This document shows positions 24,343 to 32,539 of a DNA stretch of 38,956 nucleotides, piece by piece. The stretch covers positions 1 to 38,956 of the forward strand of contig CAZJBD010000006.1 of assembly GCA_964544265.1 (NCBI GenBank), written 5' to 3'. Position numbers and translations under genes: made by a program. The notes under the pieces were generated by a model. It had not been told where the DNA came from. It searched no databases and worked only from the letters and a program-made list of their open reading frames with translations. Every line of letters starts with the position of its first letter. Position 1 is the first letter of the stretch. Origin of the DNA: JALHVH01 sp964544265 (GTDB lineage Bacteria > Acidobacteriota > Aminicenantia > Aminicenantales > Saccharicenantaceae).

Positions 24343-25328
24343 CGGGATTCTTCGTTGAACCTGCCGAAGATCATCTTGCCGACCGTGGTTTGGAGGACCG
24401 AGGTCACCGTGATATCGACGGTCTGCCCAATCATGCGCCGGGAGTTATCCACGACGACCATGGTCCCATCATCGAGGTAGGCGACACCTTGGTCCTTTTC
24501 CTTCCCCTCCTTCAGGATAAAGACCTTCATGACCTCGCCGGGAAGGACGACCGGCTTCAAGGCATTAGCCAGCTCGTTGATGTTAAGGACGGAGATGCCC
24601 TGGAGTTGAGCAACTTTATTGAGGTTGAAATCGTTGGTGATGATCTTGGCGTTGAGGTTCTTGGCGCACTCGATGAGCTTGGAATCGACGTCCCCGGCTT
24701 CCGGAAAATCCAGCTCGGAGATGACGACAGAGACCCGGGGGGACTTCTGGAGGTTGTCCAGGACCTCAAGGCCGCGCCGTCCTCTCTGACGCTTCAAGGT
24801 GTCCGGCGAGTCTGCGACGAGCTGAAGTTCCTTGAGGATGAACCGGGGCACGATGAGCGTCCCGTCGACGAAGGACGTGCCGCAGATGTCGACGATCCGG
24901 CCATCAATGATGGCGCTCGTATCCAGGATCTTGGTGGTCCGGCCGACGCTTTTCTCCCTAAAAAAGGTCAGGAGGTGGGCGGGATCCAGCCATTCGGATT
25001 TCCGGGTGCCGATGATAAAGCCGATATAGGGCATGATGACCAGAAAGAAAATGCGGATGAAGGAGGCCGAGGTTTCGCTGTGGACGGCGGTCTGGAAGAT
25101 GCTCCCCAATATCCAGCCTATGACGATCCCCAGCATTGTGCCGATCGAAGCGCTCCACATGACTTTGAAGCGGGCTCGGCGAACCCTGCTCTCGAGGAGC
25201 ATGATCAATCCCCCCAGGACAAAAGCTGAGGCCGCGCCTAGCTCTCGGCCCAGGGTAAAGGGAGGATACAAATATCCCCCGACGGTCAGCAATCCGATGA
25301 TGAAGACGCGAAAAATGAAGAGGCCCAT
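24339..25328 (-). CDS. PIN/TRAM-domain membrane protein (YacL family)
   Basis: Putative membrane-anchored RNase, similar to Bacillus YacL, which is also encoded near radA and ispD. Four TM segments occupy about residues 1-110. The PIN domain (about 133-250) starts KILDTSAIIDGRIVDIC and retains acidic residues at VISELDFPEAGDVDSKLIE and IITNDFNLNKVA. A C-terminal TRAM domain (about 265-325) has VAYLDDGTMVVVDNSRRMIG and VDITVTSVLQTTVGKMIFG. AAGGA lies 8 nt before ATG 25328. It follows radA by 35 bp. Confidence 0.93.
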   Translation of the reverse strand: MGLFIFRVFIIGLLTVGGYLYPPFTLGRELGAASAFVLGGLIMLLESRVRRARFKVMWSASIGTMLGIVIGWILGSIFQTAVHSETSASFIRIFFLVIMPYIGFIIGTRKSEWLDPAHLLTFFREKSVGRTTKILDTSAIIDGRIVDICGTSFVDGTLIVPRFILKELQLVADSPDTLKRQRGRRGLEVLDNLQKSPRVSVVISELDFPEAGDVDSKLIECAKNLNAKIITNDFNLNKVAQLQGISVLNINELANALKPVVLPGEVMKVFILKEGKEKDQGVAYLDDGTMVVVDNSRRMIGQTVDITVTSVLQTTVGKMIFGRFNEESR

Positions 25329-25363
25329 CCCCTTGATCCTTATTATGAATTCAGGCGGAATAA

Positions 25364-26722
25364 TTAGAACACATATTGGAGCGCCTGTCTAACGTTTTGC
25401 GCGCCCAGACAGTTTATGGAAGGCAGGTCTTTCGCGTCGATCTGGGCCAGGTTGCCGGCCGGAAGGAGGACGGTCTCGAAGCCGAGGGAATGGGCCTCCT
25501 TGATCCGGGCCAAAGGCTGCCCCACGGAACGGACCTCTCCGCTGAGACCGATCTCGCCAAAAACGGCCATCCCTTTGGGAATGGCCTTGTTCTTCAGGGA
25601 AGAAACGACGGCCAGGACTACCCCCAGGTCGGCCGCGGGCTCCTCGATGGACATCCCGCCGGCGATGCTGATGTAGATGTCCTCGCCCGCGAAGCTGTAG
25701 CCGGCTTTTTTTTCGACGAGGGCCAAAAGCATGGCGGCCCGGTAATGGTCGATCCCGATGGTCATCCTCCTGGGATTGCCGGTGAAAAGCGTCGATGAGA
25801 CGAGGGCCTGGACTTCGGCGAGGAGCGGCCGGGTGCCTTTGATCGTGCAGACGACTGCGCTCCCCGGCTCCTCCTTGGGCCGTTCCTTGAGGAAAAAGGC
25901 GGAGGGATTGGAGATGGCCTGGAGGCCGCTTCCGGCCATCTCGAAGATGGCCAGCTCCGAGACCGGGCCGAACCGGTTCTTCAGAGCCCTGAGGATCCGG
26001 TGGCTGTGGTCGCGTTCCCCCTCGAAGAGAAGGACGACGTCGACCATGTGTTCGAGGGACTTGGGACCGGCGAGGGAACCTTCTTTGGTGATGTGGCCGA
26101 TAAGGAACGAGGGAACCTGGCTCCTCTTGGCAAAGCGGAAGATCTGGTTGGCAACCTCGCGGACCTGGCTGATCGTGCCCGGGCTCGAGGTCAGTTTGGA
26201 AGAATAGACCGTCTGGACAGAATCCACGACGATGGCTTTGGGTTTCAGCCGCTCGGCCTGACTGAGGATCCGTTCCAGATTGGTTTCGGCCAGGAGGTAG
26301 AGGTTGCCGTCCCTGACCCCCAGCCTGTCGCCCCGGATCTTGATCTGCTCGAGGGACTCTTCGCCCGAAACATAGAGAACGGACTCGCCCTGGAGGGCGA
26401 TATCGCGGAAAACCTGGAGCAGGAGGGTGGACTTGCCGATGCCTGGCTCGCCCCCGATGAGGACGACGGAGCCGAGGACCACCCCGCCCCCGAGGACCTT
26501 ATTGAACTCCTCGATCCCGATCTGGATCCTCGCTTTCGGTAACTCTTTGATTTCCTTGTAGAGGACGGGCTCGGACGTCGGGAAGGAAATTTCAGAAACG
26601 GCGAGCTCCTCCTCCATCTCCTCGACCAAAGAGTTCCACTCCCCGCACTGGGCGCATCGTCCCATCCATTTCGGGAAACGGGAACCGCAGCTTTGGCAGA
26701 TGAAAACCGTTTTGTCTTTCAT
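25364..26722 (-). CDS. radA: DNA repair protein RadA
   Basis: RadA is a RecA-related helicase promoting branch migration in recombinational repair. Order: a C4 zinc finger (Cys9, Cys12, Cys23, Cys26), a RecA-like core with Walker A GEPGIGKST (residues 91-99), the RadA-specific KNRFG motif (RALKNRFGPVSE), and a C-terminal Lon-protease-like domain with ISIAGGMSIEEPAADLGVVLAV and GEIGLSGEVRSV. Length of 452 residues is typical. Its start overlaps the mlaD stop (ATGA). Confidence 0.98.
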   Translation of the reverse strand: MKDKTVFICQSCGSRFPKWMGRCAQCGEWNSLVEEMEEELAVSEISFPTSEPVLYKEIKELPKARIQIGIEEFNKVLGGGVVLGSVVLIGGEPGIGKSTLLLQVFRDIALQGESVLYVSGEESLEQIKIRGDRLGVRDGNLYLLAETNLERILSQAERLKPKAIVVDSVQTVYSSKLTSSPGTISQVREVANQIFRFAKRSQVPSFLIGHITKEGSLAGPKSLEHMVDVVLLFEGERDHSHRILRALKNRFGPVSELAIFEMAGSGLQAISNPSAFFLKERPKEEPGSAVVCTIKGTRPLLAEVQALVSSTLFTGNPRRMTIGIDHYRAAMLLALVEKKAGYSFAGEDIYISIAGGMSIEEPAADLGVVLAVVSSLKNKAIPKGMAVFGEIGLSGEVRSVGQPLARIKEAHSLGFETVLLPAGNLAQIDAKDLPSINCLGAQNVRQALQYVF

Positions 26723-28026
26723 CGGATGCCCACTCCCAGCCCGAAGAAAACCTCGCGCTTGGAAGCGAGAGTGAAGTCGTCCACACCGAGCACGACAAAA
26801 AAGTTCTTCAGGGGATAGTATCTCCCATAAGCCCGGAACTGGGGCCGGGGAGAACGGTTGAAATCGAAACCCTCGACACCCACGGTCAGCTTGTCGTTAA
26901 GGGTGTAGTAATCCAGTCCGGCCCCGAACTCGGATTCGATAACGCCGGCCCGGGGGACCAGGCCGCCCCAGCGAAAGCCTCCCTGGAGAGAATAGACAAA
27001 ACGGTCTCTCCAGGGGTTATGGACGACCTGGGCCTGGACAAGCTTGTTTTTATCCAACCAGAGACCGAAGGATATGGCGCTCTTGAGGAGGTCGCTCTCT
27101 CCATAATATTCTCCGCGAAAATCCAGGCCGGCCTTGAGGGACGAGACGGGGCCTGAGATCTTGCGGACGTCAGCAACCGCCCCTTCGATCTCGTCGTAAA
27201 GGGCCGGATCGTTGACCAATTTGCCCAGCGAACCTTCGCTTCGCTGAACTTTCTCCAGAGACGTATTCAGGCGGTCGACGGCCTCCCCGATCTTGTTCAG
27301 GAGCTCTTTGATCCTCTCCATGTTCTCTTTGACATTGCCCCGGTTCTCATCGACCAGGGCTCCCATTTCGGTCACCGTTTTATTGAGGTTGTCCGCGATC
27401 TCGCGAAAGCGCTCGTTGAGGTCTGTGACGGCCTGGGAGGAGGTCCGAAGGGTTTGGCCCAGGCTGTCTTTATTCTGAGCGATGAGATCGTTGAGCGCAG
27501 CCGCCAGGGAGGAAAGATTCTTGAGGGTCCCCCTGAAGTCCGTACCCGTGTCTTTTCCCAAGAGGTCCCGCAGGGACCCGCTCAACTGCTTAATCTCGTC
27601 ACCGATGGACACGAACAAGGACCCGATCTGGTCAAAGCTGACGGCCGGCAGGCCTTCCACCGTCTCCCCGGGCAGGAAGTAGTCCTCCTTGTCGCTGGGG
27701 ACGATGTCCATGAAGCGTTCTCCCAGCAGGCCGAGGGAGGACAACGTCGCCTTGGACCCCTTGGGGACCTCGAACTGGGGGTAAATGCTCATCACGATCT
27801 GGGCCCGCCTTCGGTTCAAGAGGATGTCCTTAACGTATCCGATCTTGATCCCGGCCATTTTCACCGAGGAGCTCTTCTCGAGACCCAGGGCTGAGTCGAT
27901 CATGACGTTGAGGGTGTAGCCGGGCTTCTTAAAAAGCTCGGCCATGTCGCCAACGATAAAAATGAAAGTCGCAAGGATGATAAGGGTCCCCGCCATGAAT
28001 ATGCCGATTTTAAGCTCTTTTTTCAT
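26719..28026 (-). CDS. MCE/MlaD-family lipid-transport protein with beta-rich C-terminal domain
   Basis: Substrate-binding subunit of an MlaFED-type phospholipid transporter. One TM anchor (residues 5-26) precedes the MCE domain (about 33-115) with GYTLNVMIDSALGLEKSSSVKMAGIKIG and LLGERFMDIVPSD. A long helical/coiled-coil region follows (about 140-290), with repeats like DNLNKTVTEMGALVDENRGNVKENMERI. The last 140 residues switch to alternating beta strands ending FFGLGVGIR, resembling a small beta-barrel. ATG 28026 follows a GAGG; an alternative GTG at 28044 overlaps the mlaF stop. Its 435 residues are far longer than E. coli MlaD (183). Confidence 0.9.
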   Translation of the reverse strand: MKKELKIGIFMAGTLIILATFIFIVGDMAELFKKPGYTLNVMIDSALGLEKSSSVKMAGIKIGYVKDILLNRRRAQIVMSIYPQFEVPKGSKATLSSLGLLGERFMDIVPSDKEDYFLPGETVEGLPAVSFDQIGSLFVSIGDEIKQLSGSLRDLLGKDTGTDFRGTLKNLSSLAAALNDLIAQNKDSLGQTLRTSSQAVTDLNERFREIADNLNKTVTEMGALVDENRGNVKENMERIKELLNKIGEAVDRLNTSLEKVQRSEGSLGKLVNDPALYDEIEGAVADVRKISGPVSSLKAGLDFRGEYYGESDLLKSAISFGLWLDKNKLVQAQVVHNPWRDRFVYSLQGGFRWGGLVPRAGVIESEFGAGLDYYTLNDKLTVGVEGFDFNRSPRPQFRAYGRYYPLKNFFVVLGVDDFTLASKREVFFGLGVGIR

Positions 28027-28040
28027 AATCCCCTCACTTC

Positions 28041-28787
28041 TCACCGGTCGGTGATCGGGCCGCGGGCCCGACCATGGATGAACTGTTGGATAATCGGGTT
28101 CGATGAAGCCTGAATTTCTGCCGGGGTCCCGATTTCGATGATCCTCCCTTCATAAAGCATGGCGATCCGGTCGGCCACTTTATAGGAGCTGACCATGTCG
28201 TGGGTGATGACGACCGAGGTCACTCGGAGGTCGCGTTTCAGGTCGTTGATCAGGTCGTTGATCGAATCGGCCCGGATAGGGTCGATGCCCGTTGAAGGTT
28301 CGTCGTAAAGGATGATCTCCGGACCATAAGCTATGGCCCGGGCCAGCCCGACTCTCTTCCTCATGCCACCGGAAAGCTCGTAGGGCATGAGTCCTTCGAT
28401 TCCTTCTAGCCCGACCTCGGTCAAGCTCTCGGCCACGATCCTCCCGATCTCGGCGGGGGAGTAATCGGTGTAGCGCTCCAGGCCGAAGCTCACGTTCTCG
28501 CCGACGGTCAGGGAATCGAAAAGGGCGGCGGATTGGAAGAGCATGCCGAACTTTCGCGAGATCCGTTGGAGCCCTTCCTCCCCGAGGCGCGTGATCTCCA
28601 GTCCGTCGATCATGATTTTGCCTTTGTCGGGCTTGAGGATGCCCATGAGGTGCTTGAGAAGAACGCTTTTGCCTGAACCGCTCTGGCCGATGACGACCAT
28701 CGTCTCTCCGGCTTCGATCTCCAGGTCGACCCCGCGGAGGACCGGCGTCTTTCCGAAGGACTTGTGAAGGTCAACGATTTTGATCAT
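28041..28787 (-). CDS. MlaF-type ABC transporter ATP-binding protein
   Basis: ATPase of the Mla lipid transporter. From ATG 28787 the product is 248 residues: MIKIVDLHKSFGKTPVLRGV, Walker A GQSGSGKSVLLKH, signature LSGGMRKRVGLARAIA, Walker B IILYDEPSTGIDPI and switch His in VITHDMVSSYK. It ends shortly after IIQQFIHGRARGPI, typical of MlaF. The nominal frame continues upstream without a stop into mlaE, but only because of a +1 shift in that gene. In the corrected frame mlaE stops 14 bp before this ATG. No clear SD precedes the ATG, so coupling to mlaE is likely. Confidence 0.95.
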   Translation of the reverse strand: MIKIVDLHKSFGKTPVLRGVDLEIEAGETMVVIGQSGSGKSVLLKHLMGILKPDKGKIMIDGLEITRLGEEGLQRISRKFGMLFQSAALFDSLTVGENVSFGLERYTDYSPAEIGRIVAESLTEVGLEGIEGLMPYELSGGMRKRVGLARAIAYGPEIILYDEPSTGIDPIRADSINDLINDLKRDLRVTSVVITHDMVSSYKVADRIAMLYEGRIIEIGTPAEIQASSNPIIQQFIHGRARGPITDR

Positions 28788-28801
28788 CGTTTTATATCGT
28801 C

Positions 28802-29585
28802 TTATATCGTCGAGGGCAGGGCCCTGCTCAGGAAAAAGTTCACGATGAGGATCGTGATGCTGGCGATGACCACGGTCCTGGTCGTCGCCCGCCCGACTCC
28901 CTCGGCCCCCCCCCTCGGTCTTCAACCCCTGCCAGCAGCCGATGACGGCGATCAGGAGACCGAAGACGGCCGCCTTGATCAAGCCGCTCGCGACGTCCCA
29001 GATCTCAAGGTACAAGAGCGTGTTCCGCAGGTAGATGATGCGGTTTACGCCCATGATAACGGTGCTGTAAACAAACGCGCACGCGATCCCGATGATATCC
29101 CCGTAGAGGGTCAAGCAGGGGAGCATCAAGACGGAGGCCAAGGTCCGCGGCACGACCAGGTACCGGTTGGGATCGGCCCCCAAGCTGATCAAGGCATCGA
29201 CCTGTTCGGTGATCCTCATCGTTCCGATTTCGGCCGCCATGGCCGACCCGACTCGCCCCGAAACCATCAAGCCCACCAGGATCGGGATGAGCTCCTTGAC
29301 TAGGCTGAGAGAAATGACCGGCCCCCCGTAGGCTTCGGAGCCCACCCCGATATACCGGTGGAAACCGATATAGGTCTGGAGGGCGAAGACCAGCCCGCCG
29401 AACGCCGCGGTCAGGGAGATGACGGGGAGGGACCCGGCGCCGATCTCCTCAATCTGCTGGATGAAGATCCGCTTTTCGAAAGGACGCCGGAATATGTTCC
29501 GCAGCGTTTTCCCGAGAAGGATCCCGACCTCTCCAAGCTGATAAAGGGCTCCCAGGAGCAGGGGGACTCTGTGACGCCGTTTCAC
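28802..29585 (-). pseudogene. MlaE-type ABC permease with apparent +1 frameshift in a G9 run
   Basis: Inner-membrane permease of the Mla lipid transporter. Coding starts at GTG 29585 (GGAGG 7 nt upstream) and is normal through GGLVFALQTYIGFHRYIG, ISGRVGSAMAAEIGTMRITEQVDAL-like sequence and IGCWQGLKTEGG. At that point nine consecutive G (C run at 28906-28914) shift the frame. With eight G the sequence continues AEGVGRATTRTVVIASITIL, then VNFFLSRALPSTI and a TAA at 28802-28804, exactly the conserved MlaE C-terminus. As given, the frame loses the last TM and runs in frame into mlaF. Sequencing error, slippage or true mutation cannot be told apart here; the gene may well be functional. Confidence 0.85.
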
Positions 29586-29587
29586 GG

Positions 29588-30943
29588 TCAGCCCTCCGGA
29601 GGAACGAATTCCATGTCGGCAAAACGGGCGTATTCACGGATGAAGACCAGGTTGATCGTCCCGGTCGGGCCGTTCCTCTGCTTGGCGACACTGATCTCGG
29701 CCATTCCCCGCAAACTCTCATCGTCGGGATGATAGTATTCCGGACGGAAGATGAAGATGACCACGTCGGCGTCCTGCTCAATGGCCCCGGATTCCCGAAG
29801 GTCGGAAAGCAGGGGACGCGGCTCGCGTCGCCCCTTTTCCGGGGAGCGGCTGAGCTGGGAGACGCCTACGACCGGGATCTTGAGCTCCTTGGCCAGCTCC
29901 TTGAGGGACCTAGTGATGAAGGACATCTCTTGGTTTCGGTTCTCGAACCTCCCTCCCGGCCGCATGAGCTGGATATAATCGACGAAGACGATGTCGAGGC
30001 GCTGTTCCATGCGCAGCCGCCTGGCCTTGGCCTTCATCTCCATGACCGTCACCCCTGGCGTCTCGTCGATATAGAGGTTCGCCCGTGAGAGGGCCTCCCC
30101 GGCCAATTTCAGCTTCTCGAACTCCCTCTCGCTGATGAAACCCGTCCGGACCCTTTTGATGTCCAATTGGGCCTCGGCGCAAAGCAGCCGGATGACGAGT
30201 TGCTCTTTGGCCATCTCCATCGAGAAGAAAGCAGCCGAGCGATCCGCCCTCATTCCCGCGTACTGGGCGATATTGAGAGCCAGGGCGGTCTTGCCCATGG
30301 AGGGCCGGGCGGCCACGATCACAAGTTCCGAGGGATGGAAACCTGCAGTCAGGCTGTCCAGGGAGCGGAAGCCAGACGGGACTCCCGTGACGGCTTCCTT
30401 GCGCTCGGCGAACGTCCTGATCATGTCCAGGGTGGGCGCGGTAAGCGTCCTCAATGGGACAAGACCGGGCCGGATTCTCTGTTCGGCAACCTCTATGATA
30501 GCGGCTTGGGCCTCGTTGAGGAGTTCATCGGCCTCCTCTTTTTGCTCGTAGCTCGCCGTGATGATCTTGGCCGAGGATACGATCAGCCGACGGAGGAGGG
30601 CCTTCTCTTTGATGATCTGGGCATAGTATTCGACGTTGAGGCTCTTGGGGACGCCGTCCAAAAGCGAAGACAGATAGGCCATGCCGCCAGCCTCTTCAAG
30701 AAGTCCCGATCTTTGCATCTCCTCGCTTAAGGAGAGAAGGTCTACGGGCAAGCCCTTGTCGACCAGGGCGATGATCCGCTCGATGATCTTTCGGTGCGAA
30801 TCCTTGTAGAAGTCCTCCGGCGTGATGATGGACATCACGACGTTCAGGCTTTCGTTGTTGACCAGGATCCCGCCCAAAACCGTCTTCTCGGCCTCAAGGC
30901 TGTGAGGCGGCGTTTTCTTCAGGAACATCAAATCCAGTTCCAC
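29588..30943 (-). CDS. dnaB: Replicative DNA helicase DnaB
   Basis: Hexameric fork helicase. The N-terminal DnaB domain (about 10-110) has PPHSLEAEKTVLGGIL and EDFYKDSHRKIIERII. The RecA-like C-terminal domain has TGVPSGFRSLDSLTAGF, Walker A ARPSMGKTALALN, FFSMEMAKEQLVIRLL, Walker B IVFVDYIQLM and VGVSQLSR. The 451 residues are full length and no intein is present. GTG start 30943 has GGGAGG 6 nt upstream. It follows rplI by 45 bp, the common rpsF-rpsR-rplI-dnaB arrangement. Confidence 0.98.
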   Translation of the reverse strand: MELDLMFLKKTPPHSLEAEKTVLGGILVNNESLNVVMSIITPEDFYKDSHRKIIERIIALVDKGLPVDLLSLSEEMQRSGLLEEAGGMAYLSSLLDGVPKSLNVEYYAQIIKEKALLRRLIVSSAKIITASYEQKEEADELLNEAQAAIIEVAEQRIRPGLVPLRTLTAPTLDMIRTFAERKEAVTGVPSGFRSLDSLTAGFHPSELVIVAARPSMGKTALALNIAQYAGMRADRSAAFFSMEMAKEQLVIRLLCAEAQLDIKRVRTGFISEREFEKLKLAGEALSRANLYIDETPGVTVMEMKAKARRLRMEQRLDIVFVDYIQLMRPGGRFENRNQEMSFITRSLKELAKELKIPVVGVSQLSRSPEKGRREPRPLLSDLRESGAIEQDADVVIFIFRPEYYHPDDESLRGMAEISVAKQRNGPTGTINLVFIREYARFADMEFVPPEG

Positions 30944-30988
30944 CGATGCCCTCCCTAGAGGGGAATCGCCTCCCCTTATAAATATCTT

Positions 30989-31480
30989 CTATTCCTTGGT
31001 CCCTCCGGACTCTGGTTTCTTCTCTTCCCCTCCGGCCTCTTCCGGGAGGACGACGACTTTGACTTCGGCCCTGTCGTCCTGATAGACCTTTATAGGGATC
31101 GTGAAGTTCCCAAGCCTCTTGATGGGCTCATCGAGAAGGATCTTTTTCTTGTCGATGTCAAAACCCAGCTTGACCAGCTCGTCCCGAATATCGCCGGAGG
31201 AGACCGAGCCGAAGATCACGTCTTTTTCTCCTGACCTCCGGGCAAAGGAAAGGGTCACCTGGTTCAGTTTGTCGATCATCCCGCGGAACGAAAGCCTTTC
31301 TTTCTCGACCTTTTTCTTCAGCGCCGTCCGTTCGATCTCGATCATCTTCAGGTTCGAAGGAGTCACTTCGATGGCCAGCTTCTTGGGCAACAGGAAATTC
31401 CTGCCGTAGCCATTGGATACATTGATGACGTCGCCCCTGCGGCCGACTTTTTCCACGTCTTGTTTCAGGATCACGCGCAT
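30989..31480 (-). CDS. rplI: 50S ribosomal protein L9
   Basis: L9 binds 23S rRNA near the L1 stalk. From ATG 31480 (GGAGG 4 nt upstream) the 163-residue product starts MRVILKQDVEKVGRRGDV and has the N-terminal signature GYGRNFLLPKKLAI, the connecting helix and the C-domain (IFGSVSSGDIRDELVK). A Glu/Gly-rich tail of about 15 residues (EEAGGEEKKPESGGTKE) is extra. The frame start at 31510 is not used because the family begins MRVIL. Confidence 0.97.
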   Translation of the reverse strand: MRVILKQDVEKVGRRGDVINVSNGYGRNFLLPKKLAIEVTPSNLKMIEIERTALKKKVEKERLSFRGMIDKLNQVTLSFARRSGEKDVIFGSVSSGDIRDELVKLGFDIDKKKILLDEPIKRLGNFTIPIKVYQDDRAEVKVVVLPEEAGGEEKKPESGGTKE

Positions 31481-31506
31481 GTTTCCTCCAATCGCCGATC
31501 CGAAAG

Positions 31507-31764
31507 TCAATCCTCAACGTAAGGGAGCAACGCCATCAGCCGCGCACGCTTGATCGCCAGGGACAATTTTCTCTGGTGGAAGGCGCAAGTCCCGGTGATC
31601 CTCCTCGGGGAGATCTTCCCTCGGTCCGGGATGTACTTCTTCAAGATCTCCACGGCCTTGTAGTCGATCGTCTTGATGTTCCGTTGGCAGAAGCGGCAAA
31701 ATTTCTTCTTGGGCGGAAAAAACTTCCTGTAGGAGCCCCTTTCGGGTCTATCTTCTCTGGCCAT
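31507..31764 (-). CDS. rpsR: 30S ribosomal protein S18
   Basis: S18 binds the 30S platform as a dimer with S6. From ATG 31764 (GGAGG upstream) the product has 85 residues with KFCRFCQRNIKTIDYKAVEILKKYI, GKISPRRITGTCAFHQRKL and AIKRARLMALLPYV. The Cys-x-x-Cys and later Cys/His keep the zinc-binding type of S18. ATG begins one base after the rpsF stop. Confidence 0.97.
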   Translation of the reverse strand: MAREDRPERGSYRKFFPPKKKFCRFCQRNIKTIDYKAVEILKKYIPDRGKISPRRITGTCAFHQRKLSLAIKRARLMALLPYVED

Positions 31765-31765
31765 A

Positions 31766-32158
31766 TTACTTTCCCTCCTGGTTCCCGCCAACTTGCGGAG
31801 CGCTTGCGGCCGTCCGCTCGGCGGAGGCGGCCGCTTCGCGGGCCGCTTTTTTCTTCCTGCGAACGTTGTCCCTGGGGTTCTTGAGGACCGTCAGAAAACG
31901 GATCACGGTGTCGGTCTGTTTGAAGCGCCGCTCCAATTCTTGGGAAACGTCCCCCGGTCCTTCGTAGAGGAAAAAGACATAAATCCCCTCATTAAATTTC
32001 TTAATGGGATAGGCCAGCCTTTTCTTGCCCCAGACATCCTGTTTGATCATCCGGCCGTTCTTCTGGGAGACGACCTCGGCCATCTGGCGAATGAATGCTT
32101 GGGCTTCTTCCTCGGGCAGACTGGAAGAAAGGACGAATCCGGTTTCGTATTGTCTCAT
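31766..32158 (-). CDS. rpsF: 30S ribosomal protein S6
   Basis: S6 is a platform protein that partners S18. The product starts MRQYETGFVLSSSLPEEEAQ and has KKRLAYPIKKFNEGIYVFFLYE and RRFKQTDTVIRFLTVLK, followed by a basic/Ala-rich tail to residue 130. AGGAGG lies 5 nt before ATG 32158. It is the first gene of a long run continuing through dnaB, mlaEFD, radA and ispDF, with a promoter at 32222-32249. Confidence 0.97.
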   Translation of the reverse strand: MRQYETGFVLSSSLPEEEAQAFIRQMAEVVSQKNGRMIKQDVWGKKRLAYPIKKFNEGIYVFFLYEGPGDVSQELERRFKQTDTVIRFLTVLKNPRDNVRRKKKAAREAAASAERTAASAPQVGGNQEGK

Positions 32159-32185
32159 GAAGACCTCCTTATGGTTTTAAGCCCC

Positions 32186-32204
32186 TTCCTTAATCGAGAA
32201 GGAA
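32186..32204 (-). promoter_or_regulatory. leader hairpin upstream of rpsF
   Basis: TTCCTT and AAGGAA pair perfectly around a 7-nt loop in the predicted 5' leader, about 28 nt before ATG. Leaders of rpsF often bind S6-S18 for autoregulation, but the CCG bulge of the known motif is not clear here. Confidence 0.3.
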
Positions 32205-32221
32205 CAAGGAGACAAAAACAT

Positions 32222-32249
32222 ATTCTATACGAAAATGGGGATTATTCAA
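32222..32249 (-). promoter_or_regulatory. sigma70-type promoter for the rpsF operon
   Basis: On the minus strand TTGAAT (32249-32244), a 16-bp spacer and TAGAAT (32227-32222). The predicted start near 32215 gives a leader of about 57 nt. Confidence 0.6.
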
Positions 32250-32302
32250 GCCTTCCTTTGATCTTTTGTTTCCTGCGGGCTGGATCCACAGCCTGGACGG
32301 AC

Positions 32303-32500
32303 GCATTTTTTTCGTGCAATTAAGACAATAGCGCAGGGGCGATGCCCGGAGGAGGTCGTTGAAGGGCGGAGCGGGCACGGATCCTCGACCAAGAGGAGAG
32401 CGGAGCCCGGAGCCGAAGCGGCCTGGCTCGCCGGGACAGGCCGCGGCCGACGGAGGGTGCGCCCCGAGCTTAGAATGCCTTATTGCACGAAAAGAAATGC
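32303..32500. repeat. family A inverted-repeat element, longest copy (intergenic 32159-32539)
   Basis: The left end GCATTTTTTTCGTGCAAT and the right end, inverted, GCATTTCTTTTCGTGCAAT differ by one mismatch/indel, and flanking bases extend the imperfect match to about 30 bp. The GC-rich interior contains partly complementary arms. Parts recur at 363-447 and 7285-7349. There is no open frame of note. It separates pth from the rpsF promoter and is the only structure seen in the 381-bp gap besides the promoter and leader. Confidence 0.75.
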
Positions 32501-32539
32501 GCTCCGACCCCTAACCCCTCGCCAGACGTTAGGGAACCG

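Noticed and set aside
28041..29585. A natural 514-residue MlaE-MlaF fusion protein
   Set aside because: The joining segment (GRGSRAGDDQDRGHRQ) is the wrong frame of a perfectly conserved MlaE C-terminus, and mlaF has its own start. The fusion depends on one extra G in a homopolymer.
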